A DNA stretch of 64,000 bases. Origin: Rubricoccus marinus. Lineage in GTDB: Bacteria; Bacteroidota; Rhodothermia; Rhodothermales; Rubricoccaceae. The stretch lies in NCBI RefSeq assembly GCF_002257665.1, contig NZ_MQWB01000001.1:3014619-3078618 (forward strand), in the 5' to 3' direction. The translations under genes and the position numbers were made by a program. Positions 43,788 through 52,110 of the stretch are shown one piece after another; position 1 is the first letter of the stretch, and the number at the start of each line of letters is the position of its first letter. Below the pieces are notes generated by a model, which did not search any database, was not told the origin of the DNA, and saw only the letters and a list, made by a program, of their open reading frames with translations.

Positions 43788-44752
43788 GGTCGGGCAAAGC
43801 GGTAGGCGCCGCCCTCACGCTGGAACGTGCCGCCGAGGATGCGGCCGAGTTGCTCCAGCGCCTGGGGCGCCGAATCCAGCGCGATCACGCCCGAGACGGT
43901 CTCGCGCCCCACGCCCGGCGGGAGGCGGACGACGACCGCGAAGTGGTGCTCGATCTCGCTCGCGACGCGTTGGACGCTCTCGCGCGAGAAGACGGCCTCC
44001 CCGCGCTGCCAGTCCAGGAACGTCTCGGCCTCTGGCGACCGGAGGCGTTCGGCGCTGGCCCCCAGCAAAACCCCGCCCTCGCCCGCGTTCAGGACGAGTG
44101 CATTGGACCGGCTCGAGACCTCGACGCGCCCTTCTTCCACGTATACGTGCGTCTCGCCGCCCCACGTGCTGACGTTGAACCGAGTGCCGAGCACGCGCAC
44201 GTCGCCAGCGGCGGTCTCGATGGTAAACGGGCGGCTGGGATCGCTCTCGACGTCGAAAAACGCCTCGCCCGTGAGCGCGTACGTCCGCTCGTCGCCCTGC
44301 CGCACCAGCTGGCTCTGCGGGCGTAGCGCGACCGTGGATCCGTCCGGCCCGGTCCACGTCTCGATCTCGCCAGAGGCGGATGCGACGACGGCTGGCGTGC
44401 TTCTCTCAACCCATTGCAGCGCTGCCCACGACCCCACGCCCAACACGAGAAGCGCCGCCGCCACGGCTCCCACCCATCGCGGGACACGTGTCGGCACGCC
44501 TCGTGCAGGGGCCCGGTCCGGCGCCCTCGCGGGCCGGGAGACGCCGGCCTCTGGCGCGAGCCCCGTTTGCGCCGCGATGGCCTCCCATATCCGCGCCGAC
44601 GCCTCTGGCGCCACGTCGGGCGCCAGAGGCTGGAGGGAATCGAGCGCCGCGTGGAGCGGGTCCGCTGCGTCGGGAGCCTGCCTGGCGTCGAGGCGCCGGG
44701 CGAGGTCCAGGTCGCGAGGGGACAGGCCGCGGGGGTCGGGAGCGTCAGGCAC
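43784..44752 (-). CDS. FecR-family anti-sigma/sigma regulator
   Basis: 322 residues from GTG 44752. The cytoplasmic N-terminal ~100 residues would bind the sigma factor, although no clear tryptophan-rich FecR_N motif is seen. One transmembrane helix lies near residues 95-115 (VGAVAAALLVLGVGSWAALQ). The periplasmic FecR domain follows: TWTGPDGSTVALRPQSQLV, YALTGEAFFDVESDPSRPF, GDVRVLGTRFNVSTW and VYVEEGRVEV. The C-terminal region (VVRLPPGVGRETVSGVIALD) resembles the STN-like DUF4974 domain seen in Bacteroidota FecR. It would link the FecA-like receptor to the ECF sigma factor. Coupled to the receptor gene by a 4-bp overlap. Confidence 0.9.
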   Translation of the reverse strand: MPDAPDPRGLSPRDLDLARRLDARQAPDAADPLHAALDSLQPLAPDVAPEASARIWEAIAAQTGLAPEAGVSRPARAPDRAPARGVPTRVPRWVGAVAAALLVLGVGSWAALQWVERSTPAVVASASGEIETWTGPDGSTVALRPQSQLVRQGDERTYALTGEAFFDVESDPSRPFTIETAAGDVRVLGTRFNVSTWGGETHVYVEEGRVEVSSRSNALVLNAGEGGVLLGASAERLRSPEAETFLDWQRGEAVFSRESVQRVASEIEHHFAVVVRLPPGVGRETVSGVIALDSAPQALEQLGRILGGTFQREGGAYRFARP

Positions 44753-44767
44753 GTGAGGGAGAGAACC

Positions 44768-44795
44768 GCGCCCGGGCCTCTGGCGGCCCGGGCGC
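44768..44795 (-). terminator. GC hairpin between the lipoprotein and FecR genes (attenuator candidate)
   Basis: Eleven-bp stem GCGCCCGGGCC (44768-44778) with GGCCCGGGCGC (44785-44795), 6-nt loop TCTGGC taken from a 10-bp element copy. On the minus strand GGTTCTCTC follows, so the U tract is poor. It sits in the 50-bp gap and may lower expression of fecR and the receptor relative to the lipoprotein. Confidence 0.55.
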
Positions 44796-44802
44796 GAGGG
44801 GA

Positions 44803-45693
44803 TTAGGTGCGGCTCGTGGCGCCGTCGCCGAGCGAGATCCGGTAGGCGCCGCGCAGGCCGAGAATGCGCAAGAGGCCGCGCTCCGTTCCGTCGAGCGTGA
44901 TGGTGCCTTCCACCTCGCGCTCAACCGTCCGGTCTCCGCGTACCACCTCCATGGTGAGCGTGTAGCTCAGCTCGCCAGAGGCCGCGTAGCCCGTGCCGTC
45001 GGCGGCAGGGACGAGCTCGATGCCTGTGCCGGTAAGCGTGATGTCGAACTCGCGGGAGCCGTCGCCGCGTGGGCCCGTGCGGGTGCTGGTGCCGCTGCGC
45101 TGCTGCTCCACGCTGAAGACCGCGGGCGAGGCGGCGTCGCCCAGGCCCGTGAGCGACCAGTCGCTGGACTGCTCGAACGTGGAGGCGGCGGAGAACTCGC
45201 CGCGGCTCATGGAGACGGAGCCCTCGCGCTCGCCGTCGAAGCCGACCGAGGCGACGCTCTCCCAGTTGGCGTCGGGACGCGCGACGAAGCCGCCGCTGGC
45301 GTCGCGGAACTGGTAGAGAAGCGTAGCGGCGTAGCTGCGCTCACCGACGGGGTTGGACTGCGAGCACGCGTAGGTCACGGTGTGCGTGCCGGTCCCGGCG
45401 TCGTAGGAGACGGACTGATCGCCGCCGCGGCAGGCGACCGCGCGGCGGTTGCCGCGCACGGAGCGTGGGCCTTCGCTCAGGCCGTTCGGAGAAACGGAGG
45501 CGGTGAGGTCGGAGGCAGAGGCGAGCAGGCCGCCGGTGTCCTCGGCCAGCGCGTCGGCCACGAGGTACGCGGCTTCGGTCTGCTCGGTCTCGGTGAGGTC
45601 CGCCGTGGCGTCGTCGATGGAGGCGTCGCAGGCGGTGAGGGTGAGCGCAAAGGCCAGCGCGAGGGCCAGCGAGCGTGTGGAAGCGTAAAGCAT
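44803..45693 (-). CDS. Lipoprotein of unknown function inside the Fec-type locus
   Basis: 296 residues with a lipoprotein signal peptide ending LTLTAC (Cys near residue 22) followed by an acidic spacer (DASIDDATADLTETEQTEAA). The mature part is beta-rich with several Gly/Ser/Thr-rich strands (SVSYDAGTGTHTVTYACSQS, REFDITLTGTGIELVPAADG) and no known domain that I can name. One Cys pair in CRGG and YACS could form a disulfide. It lies between the ECF sigma gene and fecR in the same orientation, so it is probably co-regulated and might be a ligand-binding partner or a sensor. That is inference from position. Confidence 0.75.
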   Translation of the reverse strand: MLYASTRSLALALAFALTLTACDASIDDATADLTETEQTEAAYLVADALAEDTGGLLASASDLTASVSPNGLSEGPRSVRGNRRAVACRGGDQSVSYDAGTGTHTVTYACSQSNPVGERSYAATLLYQFRDASGGFVARPDANWESVASVGFDGEREGSVSMSRGEFSAASTFEQSSDWSLTGLGDAASPAVFSVEQQRSGTSTRTGPRGDGSREFDITLTGTGIELVPAADGTGYAASGELSYTLTMEVVRGDRTVEREVEGTITLDGTERGLLRILGLRGAYRISLGDGATSRT

Positions 45694-45739
45694 GGGAGTC
45701 TGGAAAGATGGGGGACTGACGGGGCGTCCGTCGTGTGGC

Positions 45740-46372
45740 CTACACGCCAGGCGTGGGGGTCCCCCTATTCGAGCGCGGATTTTTTCCGGGTGTCTCCAGA
45801 AACGGCGCGAGCCTCTGGCGGATCGCCGCGAGCGCGGCGGCCATCTGGTGCTCCACGGTTTTAGGGCTCACGCCCATCACCTCCGCCGCCTCGCGGTGCG
45901 TGAGCCCGTCGGTAAAGCAGAGCGTGAACGTCTGCCGGCGCCGCTCGGGCAGCGCCGCCACGGCCTCGGCGAGCCTCTGGCGAAGGTCCGCGATCTCGGC
46001 CGGGTCGCCAGAGGCGAGAGGGTCGGGCAAGAGATCCTCCGGGCGGCGATCCGCCAGCGGCTCCGTCCGCGCACCATCGCGCAAGGCGTTGAGCCCGCGC
46101 GAGAAGCCGATGCGGAAGAGGAGGCCGCGGAGCGAGCGAGCCGGATCGATCTCCGCGCGGTGCTCCCAGATCCACACGTACGCCTGCTGCGCCACGTCCT
46201 CGGCCTCTGGCGCGTCCAGCCCGCGGCGGCGCAGCGAGCCGAGAAGGCCGGCGTGCGTGGCGTCAAAGAAGCGGCGGAAGGCCTGACCGTCGCCGTCGCG
46301 GATGCGCGCGGCGGTCTCGCCAGAGGCGGCATCGTGGGCCTCTGGCGCGGGGCCGCGGCCCGCGTTCGCCAT
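45740..46372 (-). CDS. ECF-type RNA polymerase sigma factor (FecI-like)
   Basis: 210 residues from ATG 46372 (MANAGRGPAPEA); an in-frame start 48 bp upstream adds a hydrophobic stretch unlike sigma factors and was rejected. Region 2: ATHAGLLGSLRRRGLDAPEA then EDVAQQAYVWIWEHRAEID with the core-binding and -10 helices; region 4: LPERRRQTFTLCFTDGLTHR and EAAEVMGVSPKTVEHQMAAA as the helix-turn-helix. The order sigma, lipoprotein, fecR, fecA-like receptor on one strand is the Fec-type surface-signalling layout. Divergent from two small lipoprotein genes. Confidence 0.92.
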   Translation of the reverse strand: MANAGRGPAPEAHDAASGETAARIRDGDGQAFRRFFDATHAGLLGSLRRRGLDAPEAEDVAQQAYVWIWEHRAEIDPARSLRGLLFRIGFSRGLNALRDGARTEPLADRRPEDLLPDPLASGDPAEIADLRQRLAEAVAALPERRRQTFTLCFTDGLTHREAAEVMGVSPKTVEHQMAAALAAIRQRLAPFLETPGKNPRSNRGTPTPGV

Positions 46373-46484
46373 CAAGACGGCGAACCAGGCGGCGAGAGCG
46401 AGGGGAACGGTGGCGGTCACGGCGCGAAGATATCCGAGACGCGCGCAGCGTTTTGAGCCCGCGCTCCGTAGCGGCTGGGCACAC

Positions 46485-46523
46485 GCCTCTGGCGCGATCC
46501 CAGCGCCTCCCGTCGCCAGAGGC
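46485..46523. repeat. Inverted pair of the 10-bp element upstream of the ECF sigma gene
   Basis: GCCTCTGGCG at 46485-46494 and CGCCAGAGGC at 46514-46523, 19-nt spacer, in the 179-bp divergent gap between the sigma gene and the lipoprotein at 46552. No promoter could be assigned here. Confidence 0.8.
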
Positions 46524-46551
46524 CCGTCGCCGTTCCTGCCGCCGCCTCCCG

Positions 46552-46923
46552 ATGCTCCGCTTCGCCCCGGTTCTGCTCCTCGCTGCTGCCGCCTGCTCCT
46601 ATTTCGATGGCTCCGCCTCGCTCCCGATCGGCGCCGACGGGCGGGTGGCGAACCAGACCGCGGAGGCCATCCACGTGTTCGCCGTCGATGCCGAGACGGC
46701 CACGCTGATCGACATCGCGCCGGAGTTCGACATCACGGACCAGCGCGTGGTCCCCCCCGGCGAGACGGCGCCGTTCGATATCGACGGCTACGAGCGCGGC
46801 GAGGACATCGTGGTGTTCGTGTACCGCGTGACGGACGGGCATGCGACGTACGCCACCACGCTCGCAGCCTCCGCTCGCGGGTTCGAGCAGAACGGCGAGA
46901 CCGTCACCGTCCGCTCACTCTAG
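46552..46923 (+). CDS. Small lipoprotein (123 aa), first of a tandem paralogous pair
   Basis: ATG 46552 gives MLRFAPVLLLAAAACSYFDG with a lipobox (AAAC, Cys15). The mature ~108 residues are beta-rich: GRVANQTAEAIHVFAVDAET, QRVVPPGETAPFDIDGYERG and EDIVVFVYRVTDG. The pattern 'V..N.T...I.V.A.D...' and 'V.PGE.AP..I' is shared with the next gene, so the two arose by duplication. The fold could be a small immunoglobulin-like sandwich. Function unknown. Confidence 0.75.
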   Translation: MLRFAPVLLLAAAACSYFDGSASLPIGADGRVANQTAEAIHVFAVDAETATLIDIAPEFDITDQRVVPPGETAPFDIDGYERGEDIVVFVYRVTDGHATYATTLAASARGFEQNGETVTVRSL

Positions 46924-46955
46924 CCTCTGGCGCTAGAGACCACCCTCCGTTCCCG

Positions 46956-47390
46956 ATGATCCGACGCCTCTTCCTCTCTGCGCTGCTCGCCTTCCTGCCT
47001 CTGGCGGGATGCTCCTTTACAGATCCGAGCGAGGCCGAACTCGACGCGATGATCGAGGCCGCACGCTCGCCAGAGGCCGAGGGCGTCATCGTCAACCTCA
47101 CATCGTCCGACATCGTTGTGACTGCGCTTGACGTGTCCTTCGCGGCCACGATCAGCATCGAGTTCGGAGTCGGTCCTGTCGCAGAGGAGACCATCGTGCG
47201 CCGTGGTGAAGCGGCGCCGTTGCACATCGAACTTTATCGGCCCGGGGCAGATTCCGGGTTCTACCAGATGCGGGTTCGAGATCGGCGCACCGTCCCGCCC
47301 GTCTCCGCGTTTACCGCAGTCGACGCTCGCGAGTTCGAGGCCAACGGCCGCGTCGTCATCCTGCGCGAGTTCAACCGTTCGAACCTGTAG
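46956..47390 (+). CDS. Small lipoprotein (144 aa), second of a tandem paralogous pair
   Basis: ATG 46956 gives MIRRLFLSALLAFLPLAGCS with lipobox LAGC (Cys19). The mature domain parallels the upstream gene: VIVNLTSSDIVVTALDVSFA, then IVRRGEAAPLHIELYRPGAD, then FYQMRVRDRRTVPP and a closing FEANGRVVILREF. The 32-bp gap suggests one transcript. Its stop codon abuts the inverted element pair at 47390-47412. Function unknown. Confidence 0.75.
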   Translation: MIRRLFLSALLAFLPLAGCSFTDPSEAELDAMIEAARSPEAEGVIVNLTSSDIVVTALDVSFAATISIEFGVGPVAEETIVRRGEAAPLHIELYRPGADSGFYQMRVRDRRTVPPVSAFTAVDAREFEANGRVVILREFNRSNL

Positions 47391-47412
47391 CCTCTGGCGT
47401 CGCGCCAGAGGC
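47390..47412. terminator. Inverted pair of 10-bp elements between convergent genes
   Basis: GCCTCTGGCG (47390-47399) and CGCCAGAGGC (47403-47412) with a 3-nt loop. The first base is the last base of the lipoprotein's stop codon; the convergent EEP-family gene stops at 47426. A 10-bp stem serving both transcripts is likely. Confidence 0.75.
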
Positions 47413-47425
47413 CCAGCGGTCTGTT

Positions 47426-48427
47426 TTAGCGGTCCCGCGCGATGAGCGTGAGCACGACCGGGAGGTGATCCGAGAGCCGCTGGGGCGAGGCGATGGGCGC
47501 CATCACCTCCGCACTTACGGCCTCTGGCGCCGCGCCCGCACTCACGAGCACGTGATCCAAGCGGCGCTGCGGATCGTCCGACGGGTGCGAGAGCTGCCCG
47601 GTCCCTGCCAGAGGGTCTTGGAGCCGCACCGGCCCGAGCGCGCCCTCGGCGTTGAGCAACGCCCCGAAGGAGGCGGTGCCGGGGATCGAGTTGAGGTCGC
47701 CCGCGAGGAGCACGTTGGCCTGGGCCGCCCGCGCGCCGTACCGCTGGCCCAGCCACGCGTGGAGCAGCGCCGCACTCGCCGAGCGCCAAGCCTCGTTGCG
47801 CTCGCCACCGCCCGCCTTCAGGTGAGCCGCCGCCAGCGTAAAGCTGTAGTCCGGCCGCGCGTACACCTCGACCGCGAACAGCCGGTGGTTGACCATGTCC
47901 GTCGCCTCCGGGCGGTTCTCATCGTCGGTGGAGCCTGGGATGGGCGTGACGGCGTCGGCGAACGTCGTGAGCGGGCCGAGCGGGAGGCGGCTGATGACGA
48001 CCACGTTCTGGTACCAGTCGGCGTCATCCGCCGAGGCGACAAAGCGATAGCCCATCTCCGGGACGAGGCTGTCCACGAGCGAGCGGATCAGCCCCTCGCC
48101 CTCCACTTCCTGCAGCGCGATCACGTCGGCGTCCATCGCGCGGAGCGCGTCGGCGAAAAGGCCGTGCCTCTGGCGCAGGGCCGCGGCGTCGGGCGCGTCC
48201 TCGCGGGCGTTGCGGATGTACGGGTTGTCGTAGAGGTCGACGAAGTGCTCCAGGTTGAACGTCGCGACGCGGACCGTATCGCCAGTGGGATAGGCGTAGC
48301 CGGGGAGCAGCGCCTGCGCCGCGCGCACAGGATCGGCGCCAGAGGCCGGAGCGGGCTGCGCCTCTAGAGGGGCGGTAGAGGAGCAGCCCGCGAGGACGAG
48401 GACGAGCGAGAGAACGGCGAGACGCAT
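47426..48427 (-). CDS. Endonuclease/exonuclease/phosphatase (EEP)-family lipoprotein
   Basis: 333 residues from ATG 48427. Lipoprotein signal peptide MRLAVLSLVLVLAGCSS (Cys15). EEP fold: VRVATFNLEHFVDLYDN, DVIALQEVEGEGLIRSLVDS with catalytic Glu, YQNVVVISRLPLGPL, the AAHLKAGGG metal-site His, VLLAGDLNSIPGTASFGAL with catalytic Asp-Asn, and C-terminal QRLSDHLPVVLTL with the Asp-His pair. Substrates in this superfamily include DNA, phospholipids and inositol phosphates; an exported lipoprotein form suggests extracellular DNA or phosphoesters, perhaps for phosphate or nucleotide scavenging. Same strand as the Tricorn protease upstream. Confidence 0.9.
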   Translation of the reverse strand: MRLAVLSLVLVLAGCSSTAPLEAQPAPASGADPVRAAQALLPGYAYPTGDTVRVATFNLEHFVDLYDNPYIRNAREDAPDAAALRQRHGLFADALRAMDADVIALQEVEGEGLIRSLVDSLVPEMGYRFVASADDADWYQNVVVISRLPLGPLTTFADAVTPIPGSTDDENRPEATDMVNHRLFAVEVYARPDYSFTLAAAHLKAGGGERNEAWRSASAALLHAWLGQRYGARAAQANVLLAGDLNSIPGTASFGALLNAEGALGPVRLQDPLAGTGQLSHPSDDPQRRLDHVLVSAGAAPEAVSAEVMAPIASPQRLSDHLPVVLTLIARDR

Positions 48428-48540
48428 GAGAGGTCGGAGAGGGGTCTGCAGGGTACCCGGACCGCGGGCGCGCTGCCGTTGTGCGTGTGTAAACCCGGCC
48501 TCTGGCGCGAGAGCGATCCGTACGAGGGCGTGTGCGGCAT

Positions 48541-48561
48541 GGGGCGTATGCGATACGCCCC
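48541..48561. repeat. Hairpin repeat GGGGCGTATGCGATACGCCCC
   Basis: A 9-bp perfect stem with a 3-nt loop (48541-48549 with 48553-48561), followed by TACGG, in the ~200-bp gap between the Tricorn gene and the EEP lipoprotein. It resembles the GGGGCGTAT...ATACGCCCC interspersed hairpin found in unrelated prokaryotic genomes. It may also end the Tricorn transcript. Confidence 0.7.
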
Positions 48562-48624
48562 TACGGTGCTGGGTATGGCAGGACGAAGGGGGCGCGGCGG
48601 GCTTCCCGCCAGAGGCCGGCGCGC

Positions 48625-51600
48625 CTACCGTCTGCGGGGCTGGCGCGCGGGCGTGGAGTACGTGGGCGGGACCACCTCTGGCGTGCCTTCCTCCTCCAAC
48701 AGGCGCAGCGCTTCCTGCACCGCGCGCTCCAGCTGCGGGTCGCCGCCAGAGGCCACCGAGCGGGCGTCCAGGCGCACCTCGATGTCGGGCGCGATGCCCT
48801 CGTTCTCGCCGATCCACGCGTTGTTGATCGGGTCGAAAACGGCGTTGTCCGGCGCCGTCAGCGCGCCGCCGTCGACCAGCGCGTAGTGGACCGAGGACTT
48901 GACGAGCCCGCCCCACGTCCGCGTGCCGATCAGCGGCCCGGCGTTCTGCTGGCGGAACACCCACGGGAAGAAGTCGCCGCCGGAGCCTGCGAGTTCGTTG
49001 ATGAGCAGGACTTTCGGCCCGAGGATGCCCGCCGGGAGGCGCAGGTGCGCGCCGCCAGGGGCCTCGTTGGTGACAGCCGCGCGGAGCCGCCGCGTCATGA
49101 GGTCCACCATGTAATCGTCCAGGAGCCCGCCGCCGTTGAAGCGCTCGTCGATGACGGCGCCCTGCTTGTCCTGCTGCGCGAAGTAGTAGCGGTTGAACGA
49201 GACGAAGCCGGGGCCGCCGGTGTTGGGCACCCAGACGTAGCCCAGCTTGCCGCCGGAGAGTTCGTCCACGCGGCGGCGGTTGTCCTCCACCCACGCCCTC
49301 TGGCGGAGCCCGTTCTCGCTGCGGACCGGCGTGACGGTCTCGCGCCACGCGCCCTCCATCGTGGGCTCACTGTTGACGTGCAGGACCGTCTGGACGCCAG
49401 AGGTGCCGTCCAAGAAGCGGTACGGGTCGTCCGCCGCCGTTATCTCGCGCCCGTTGACGCCGACGAGGAAGTGGCCCTCTTCGATCTCCAGGCCAGAGCG
49501 GTCCAGCGGCGCGTCCAGGCCGGGGTTCCAGCTTTCGGTCGTGTAGATGCGCGCGATGCGCCAGCGGCCTCTGGCGGGCTCCAAGTCGGCGCCGAGGAGC
49601 CCCACGCGGGGCTGGTCGGTCTCGGGCATGTCGCCACCGAAGACGAAGCTGTGGCCGACCGAGAGCTCGCCGTTCATCTGGTCCAGCACGTAGTTGAGGT
49701 CGGCGCGGTGGCGGATGTGCGGTACGAGCGGCGCGTAGCGCGCGTAGACCTCGTCCCAATCGCGACCGTGCATGTTGTCGTCGTAGAAATAGTCGCGCTG
49801 GTAGCGCCACGCCTCGTCGAACATCTGCTTCCACTCGGCCTGGCGGTCGAGCTCGGTCTGGAGCTGCGGCGAGAAGCTCTCGCCCCCGCCCGCCGACGGG
49901 CCGCCCGTGCCGACGACCTTCCAGCCGCCCGTGTTGAGCACCATCTTCTGCGCATCGGCGGAGATGGCGACCTGCCGCACCCCGCTGACGAACTCGGTCG
50001 CCTCGCGCTCCTTGAGGTCGAACTTGTGCAGCGTGAGGCCTCGGCCCTCGGGCGGGAACGCGCCGATAAAGACCGTGCCCTCCGGACCCGCGAGCGTGAG
50101 CGCGTAGCTCGCCTCGGGCATCGGCAGCGCGACCGTCCGGCGGCCGATGCGCTCGATGTCGATCAGGACTTCCATCTCATCCTCTGGCGCCTCGTCTTCG
50201 CCGGAGGCGTCATCGTCGGCCTCTGGCGCGTCGTCCTCGGCGGCCTCTTCTTCAGCGTCCTCCTCGGGCTCCGGCTCCTCGTCGCTCTGGGGGAAGAACG
50301 GCGTCGGGTCGTCGGCGCGGAGCACGATGACGTAGGCGGCGTACTCGGCGTCGGAGGTGATGGCGCTGGTGTTGGCCCAGCCGGAGCCCAGCGCCAGGTC
50401 CGTGCTTGCGAGGAAGTACAGGTGCCGCCCGCTGCGGTCCCACGCGGGGGCGTACGCGTCCGCCAGGGGGTCGGTAAGCGTTAGCGTCTCGCCAGAGGCC
50501 GCGCTCCACGCCATGATGCTGCGGAAGTTGTTGGCGCCGCTCTTGGAGTAGGCCAGCCAGTTGGAGTCCGGCGACCACGTGAGGCCCATCTCGCCGCGCT
50601 CGATGTTGGTCCCACCCACACCGACGGTGCGGACGTCCCCGCTTTCCACATGGACCATGCGGACGTGCGTCTTGTCGTCCGCGAACGCGATGTGCTCGCC
50701 GTCGGGCGACCACGTAGGCTCCCACGCCATCGCGCTCTCGCCGATCTCGATGCGGCGCGGCGTGCCCAGCCCATCCTGCCCGCCGATCATCAGCGCGTAC
50801 CCTGCGCCGCCTCTGGCGGTGCGGGCGCCAGAGGCCGTGTCGGAGAACCACGCGATCTGCGTGCCGTCCGGCGACCAGATCGGCGCGCGGTCCGCGTCGC
50901 CCGAGGAGCGCGTGAGGTTGCGCGCGTCGCCGTTCTCGACCGGAATGGTGAACACGTCGCCTCTGGCGCTCGCGAGCACGCGCTGGCCCGTGGCGGAGAG
51001 CGACACGTCCTCGATGTCGTCGCTCACGTCCTCCCAGCGCGTCGCCGCCCACGGCATGTCGCCTCTGGCGGAGATGCGGAGCGTGGTCACGTCGCCAGAG
51101 GCGGGGTCGACGGTGTGGAGACGGCCGTCGCGCTCGATGATGAGCGCGTCGGGGCCAGCGCCCATCGTTTTGACATCGGAGCCCGTAAAGCGCGTGACCT
51201 GGCGGATCGCGCCAGAGGCAGGCGTGTAGGCCCACACGTTGCTGGTCCAGTCGCGGTCGGAGAGGAAGTAGATCGTGTCGCCCATCCAGACCGGCTGGAT
51301 ATCGGTCGTGCGCTCGGTGTTGGGGATCTCGGACTCGGCCAGGGTCCCCAGGTCGAGGATCGTCAGTGGCGTGTTCTGCCCGCCGCGGTAGGCGCGCCAC
51401 TCGCTGTCCCACCGCGCCACGCGGTCCACGATCACGCGCTCGCCATCGGGGGCGTAGCTGCCGTCCGTTCCCCACGGCGCGGGGAGAACGGTGGAGGGTC
51501 CGCCAGAGGCGGCAACGGTCCACAGCCGGTCGTAGCCGGTTGGCGCGGTTTCGCGTGAGGACGCATAAAGCACGCGCTGCCCGTCGCGGGTCCAGCCTCT

Positions 51601-51945
51601 GGCGCCAGAGGAGGCGGGGTACCACGTAAGGCGCGTCGGGTCGCCGCCAGAGGCCGGCACGGTATAGACGGCGTCCACGCCCGAGCGGTTGGACGTAAAC
51701 GCGAGGGTTTGCCCGTCGGGCGAGAAGTGCGGGTCGGCCTCGACGGCGGGCGTGCTCGTCAGCCGCCGCGCATCACCGCCGGCGCGGTCCACGATCCACA
51801 GGTCGCCGCCATGTGCGAAGGCCACGTGCGTGGCGCTCATCGTGGGCTGTCGGAGCAGGAGCGTTTCCTGGGCGCTCGCGCCGGAGGCGAGAACCAGGCA
51901 GAGGGCGGCCAGCAGGAGAGGCAGACGGAAGGCGAGGCGCGGCAT
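48625..51945 (-). CDS. Tricorn-like S41 serine protease with N-terminal beta-propellers
   Basis: 1106 residues from ATG 51945, with a signal peptide (PLLLAALCLVLASGASAQ). Residues ~30-560 are WD40/PD40-like propeller repeats (VEADPHFSPDGQTLAFTSNR, LTWSPDSNWLAYSK). An acidic linker (EEPEPEEDAEEEAAEDDAPE and on) spans about 560-600. The C-terminal half has the Tricorn core, a PDZ domain (IEEGHFLVGVNGREITAADD) and the S41 catalytic region: VGHSF carries the putative catalytic His and NELAGSGGDFFPW the Ser nucleophile; PLIGTRTWGGLVK follows. Tricorn proteases degrade peptides; the leader suggests a periplasmic or secreted bacterial form. An alternative start at 51975 adds 10 residues ahead of the signal peptide. 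Divergent from the TIGR02587 gene. Confidence 0.92.
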   Translation of the reverse strand: MPRLAFRLPLLLAALCLVLASGASAQETLLLRQPTMSATHVAFAHGGDLWIVDRAGGDARRLTSTPAVEADPHFSPDGQTLAFTSNRSGVDAVYTVPASGGDPTRLTWYPASSGARGWTRDGQRVLYASSRETAPTGYDRLWTVAASGGPSTVLPAPWGTDGSYAPDGERVIVDRVARWDSEWRAYRGGQNTPLTILDLGTLAESEIPNTERTTDIQPVWMGDTIYFLSDRDWTSNVWAYTPASGAIRQVTRFTGSDVKTMGAGPDALIIERDGRLHTVDPASGDVTTLRISARGDMPWAATRWEDVSDDIEDVSLSATGQRVLASARGDVFTIPVENGDARNLTRSSGDADRAPIWSPDGTQIAWFSDTASGARTARGGAGYALMIGGQDGLGTPRRIEIGESAMAWEPTWSPDGEHIAFADDKTHVRMVHVESGDVRTVGVGGTNIERGEMGLTWSPDSNWLAYSKSGANNFRSIMAWSAASGETLTLTDPLADAYAPAWDRSGRHLYFLASTDLALGSGWANTSAITSDAEYAAYVIVLRADDPTPFFPQSDEEPEPEEDAEEEAAEDDAPEADDDASGEDEAPEDEMEVLIDIERIGRRTVALPMPEASYALTLAGPEGTVFIGAFPPEGRGLTLHKFDLKEREATEFVSGVRQVAISADAQKMVLNTGGWKVVGTGGPSAGGGESFSPQLQTELDRQAEWKQMFDEAWRYQRDYFYDDNMHGRDWDEVYARYAPLVPHIRHRADLNYVLDQMNGELSVGHSFVFGGDMPETDQPRVGLLGADLEPARGRWRIARIYTTESWNPGLDAPLDRSGLEIEEGHFLVGVNGREITAADDPYRFLDGTSGVQTVLHVNSEPTMEGAWRETVTPVRSENGLRQRAWVEDNRRRVDELSGGKLGYVWVPNTGGPGFVSFNRYYFAQQDKQGAVIDERFNGGGLLDDYMVDLMTRRLRAAVTNEAPGGAHLRLPAGILGPKVLLINELAGSGGDFFPWVFRQQNAGPLIGTRTWGGLVKSSVHYALVDGGALTAPDNAVFDPINNAWIGENEGIAPDIEVRLDARSVASGGDPQLERAVQEALRLLEEEGTPEVVPPTYSTPARQPRRR

Positions 51946-51999
51946 TCGAACCGGGGCAAGTAGAGACCCGAACATACCCGCACGCGCCTAGATGCGCGG

Positions 52000-52017
52000 C
52001 GCCAGAGGCCTCTGGCG
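52000..52017. repeat. 18-bp palindrome CGCCAGAGGCCTCTGGCG in the Tricorn/TIGR02587 divergent gap
   Basis: Perfect dimer of the 10-bp element in the 165-bp divergent gap, 55 bp from the Tricorn start codon. Not positioned as a terminator. Confidence 0.9.
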
Positions 52018-52110
52018 AGGCCCGCCTCCACGGAGGGAGTGGGGCGCCACCGCGCGGCAGGCGTATTCTCGGCGCGTGGCCCAGGTCGGGTCCCGCCCCG
52101 CCCGCGCCCC

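Noticed and set aside
48532-50484. 650-codon open frame antisense to the Tricorn gene
   Set aside because: High-GC antisense shadow with no recognisable domain; the opposite strand is a clear protease.
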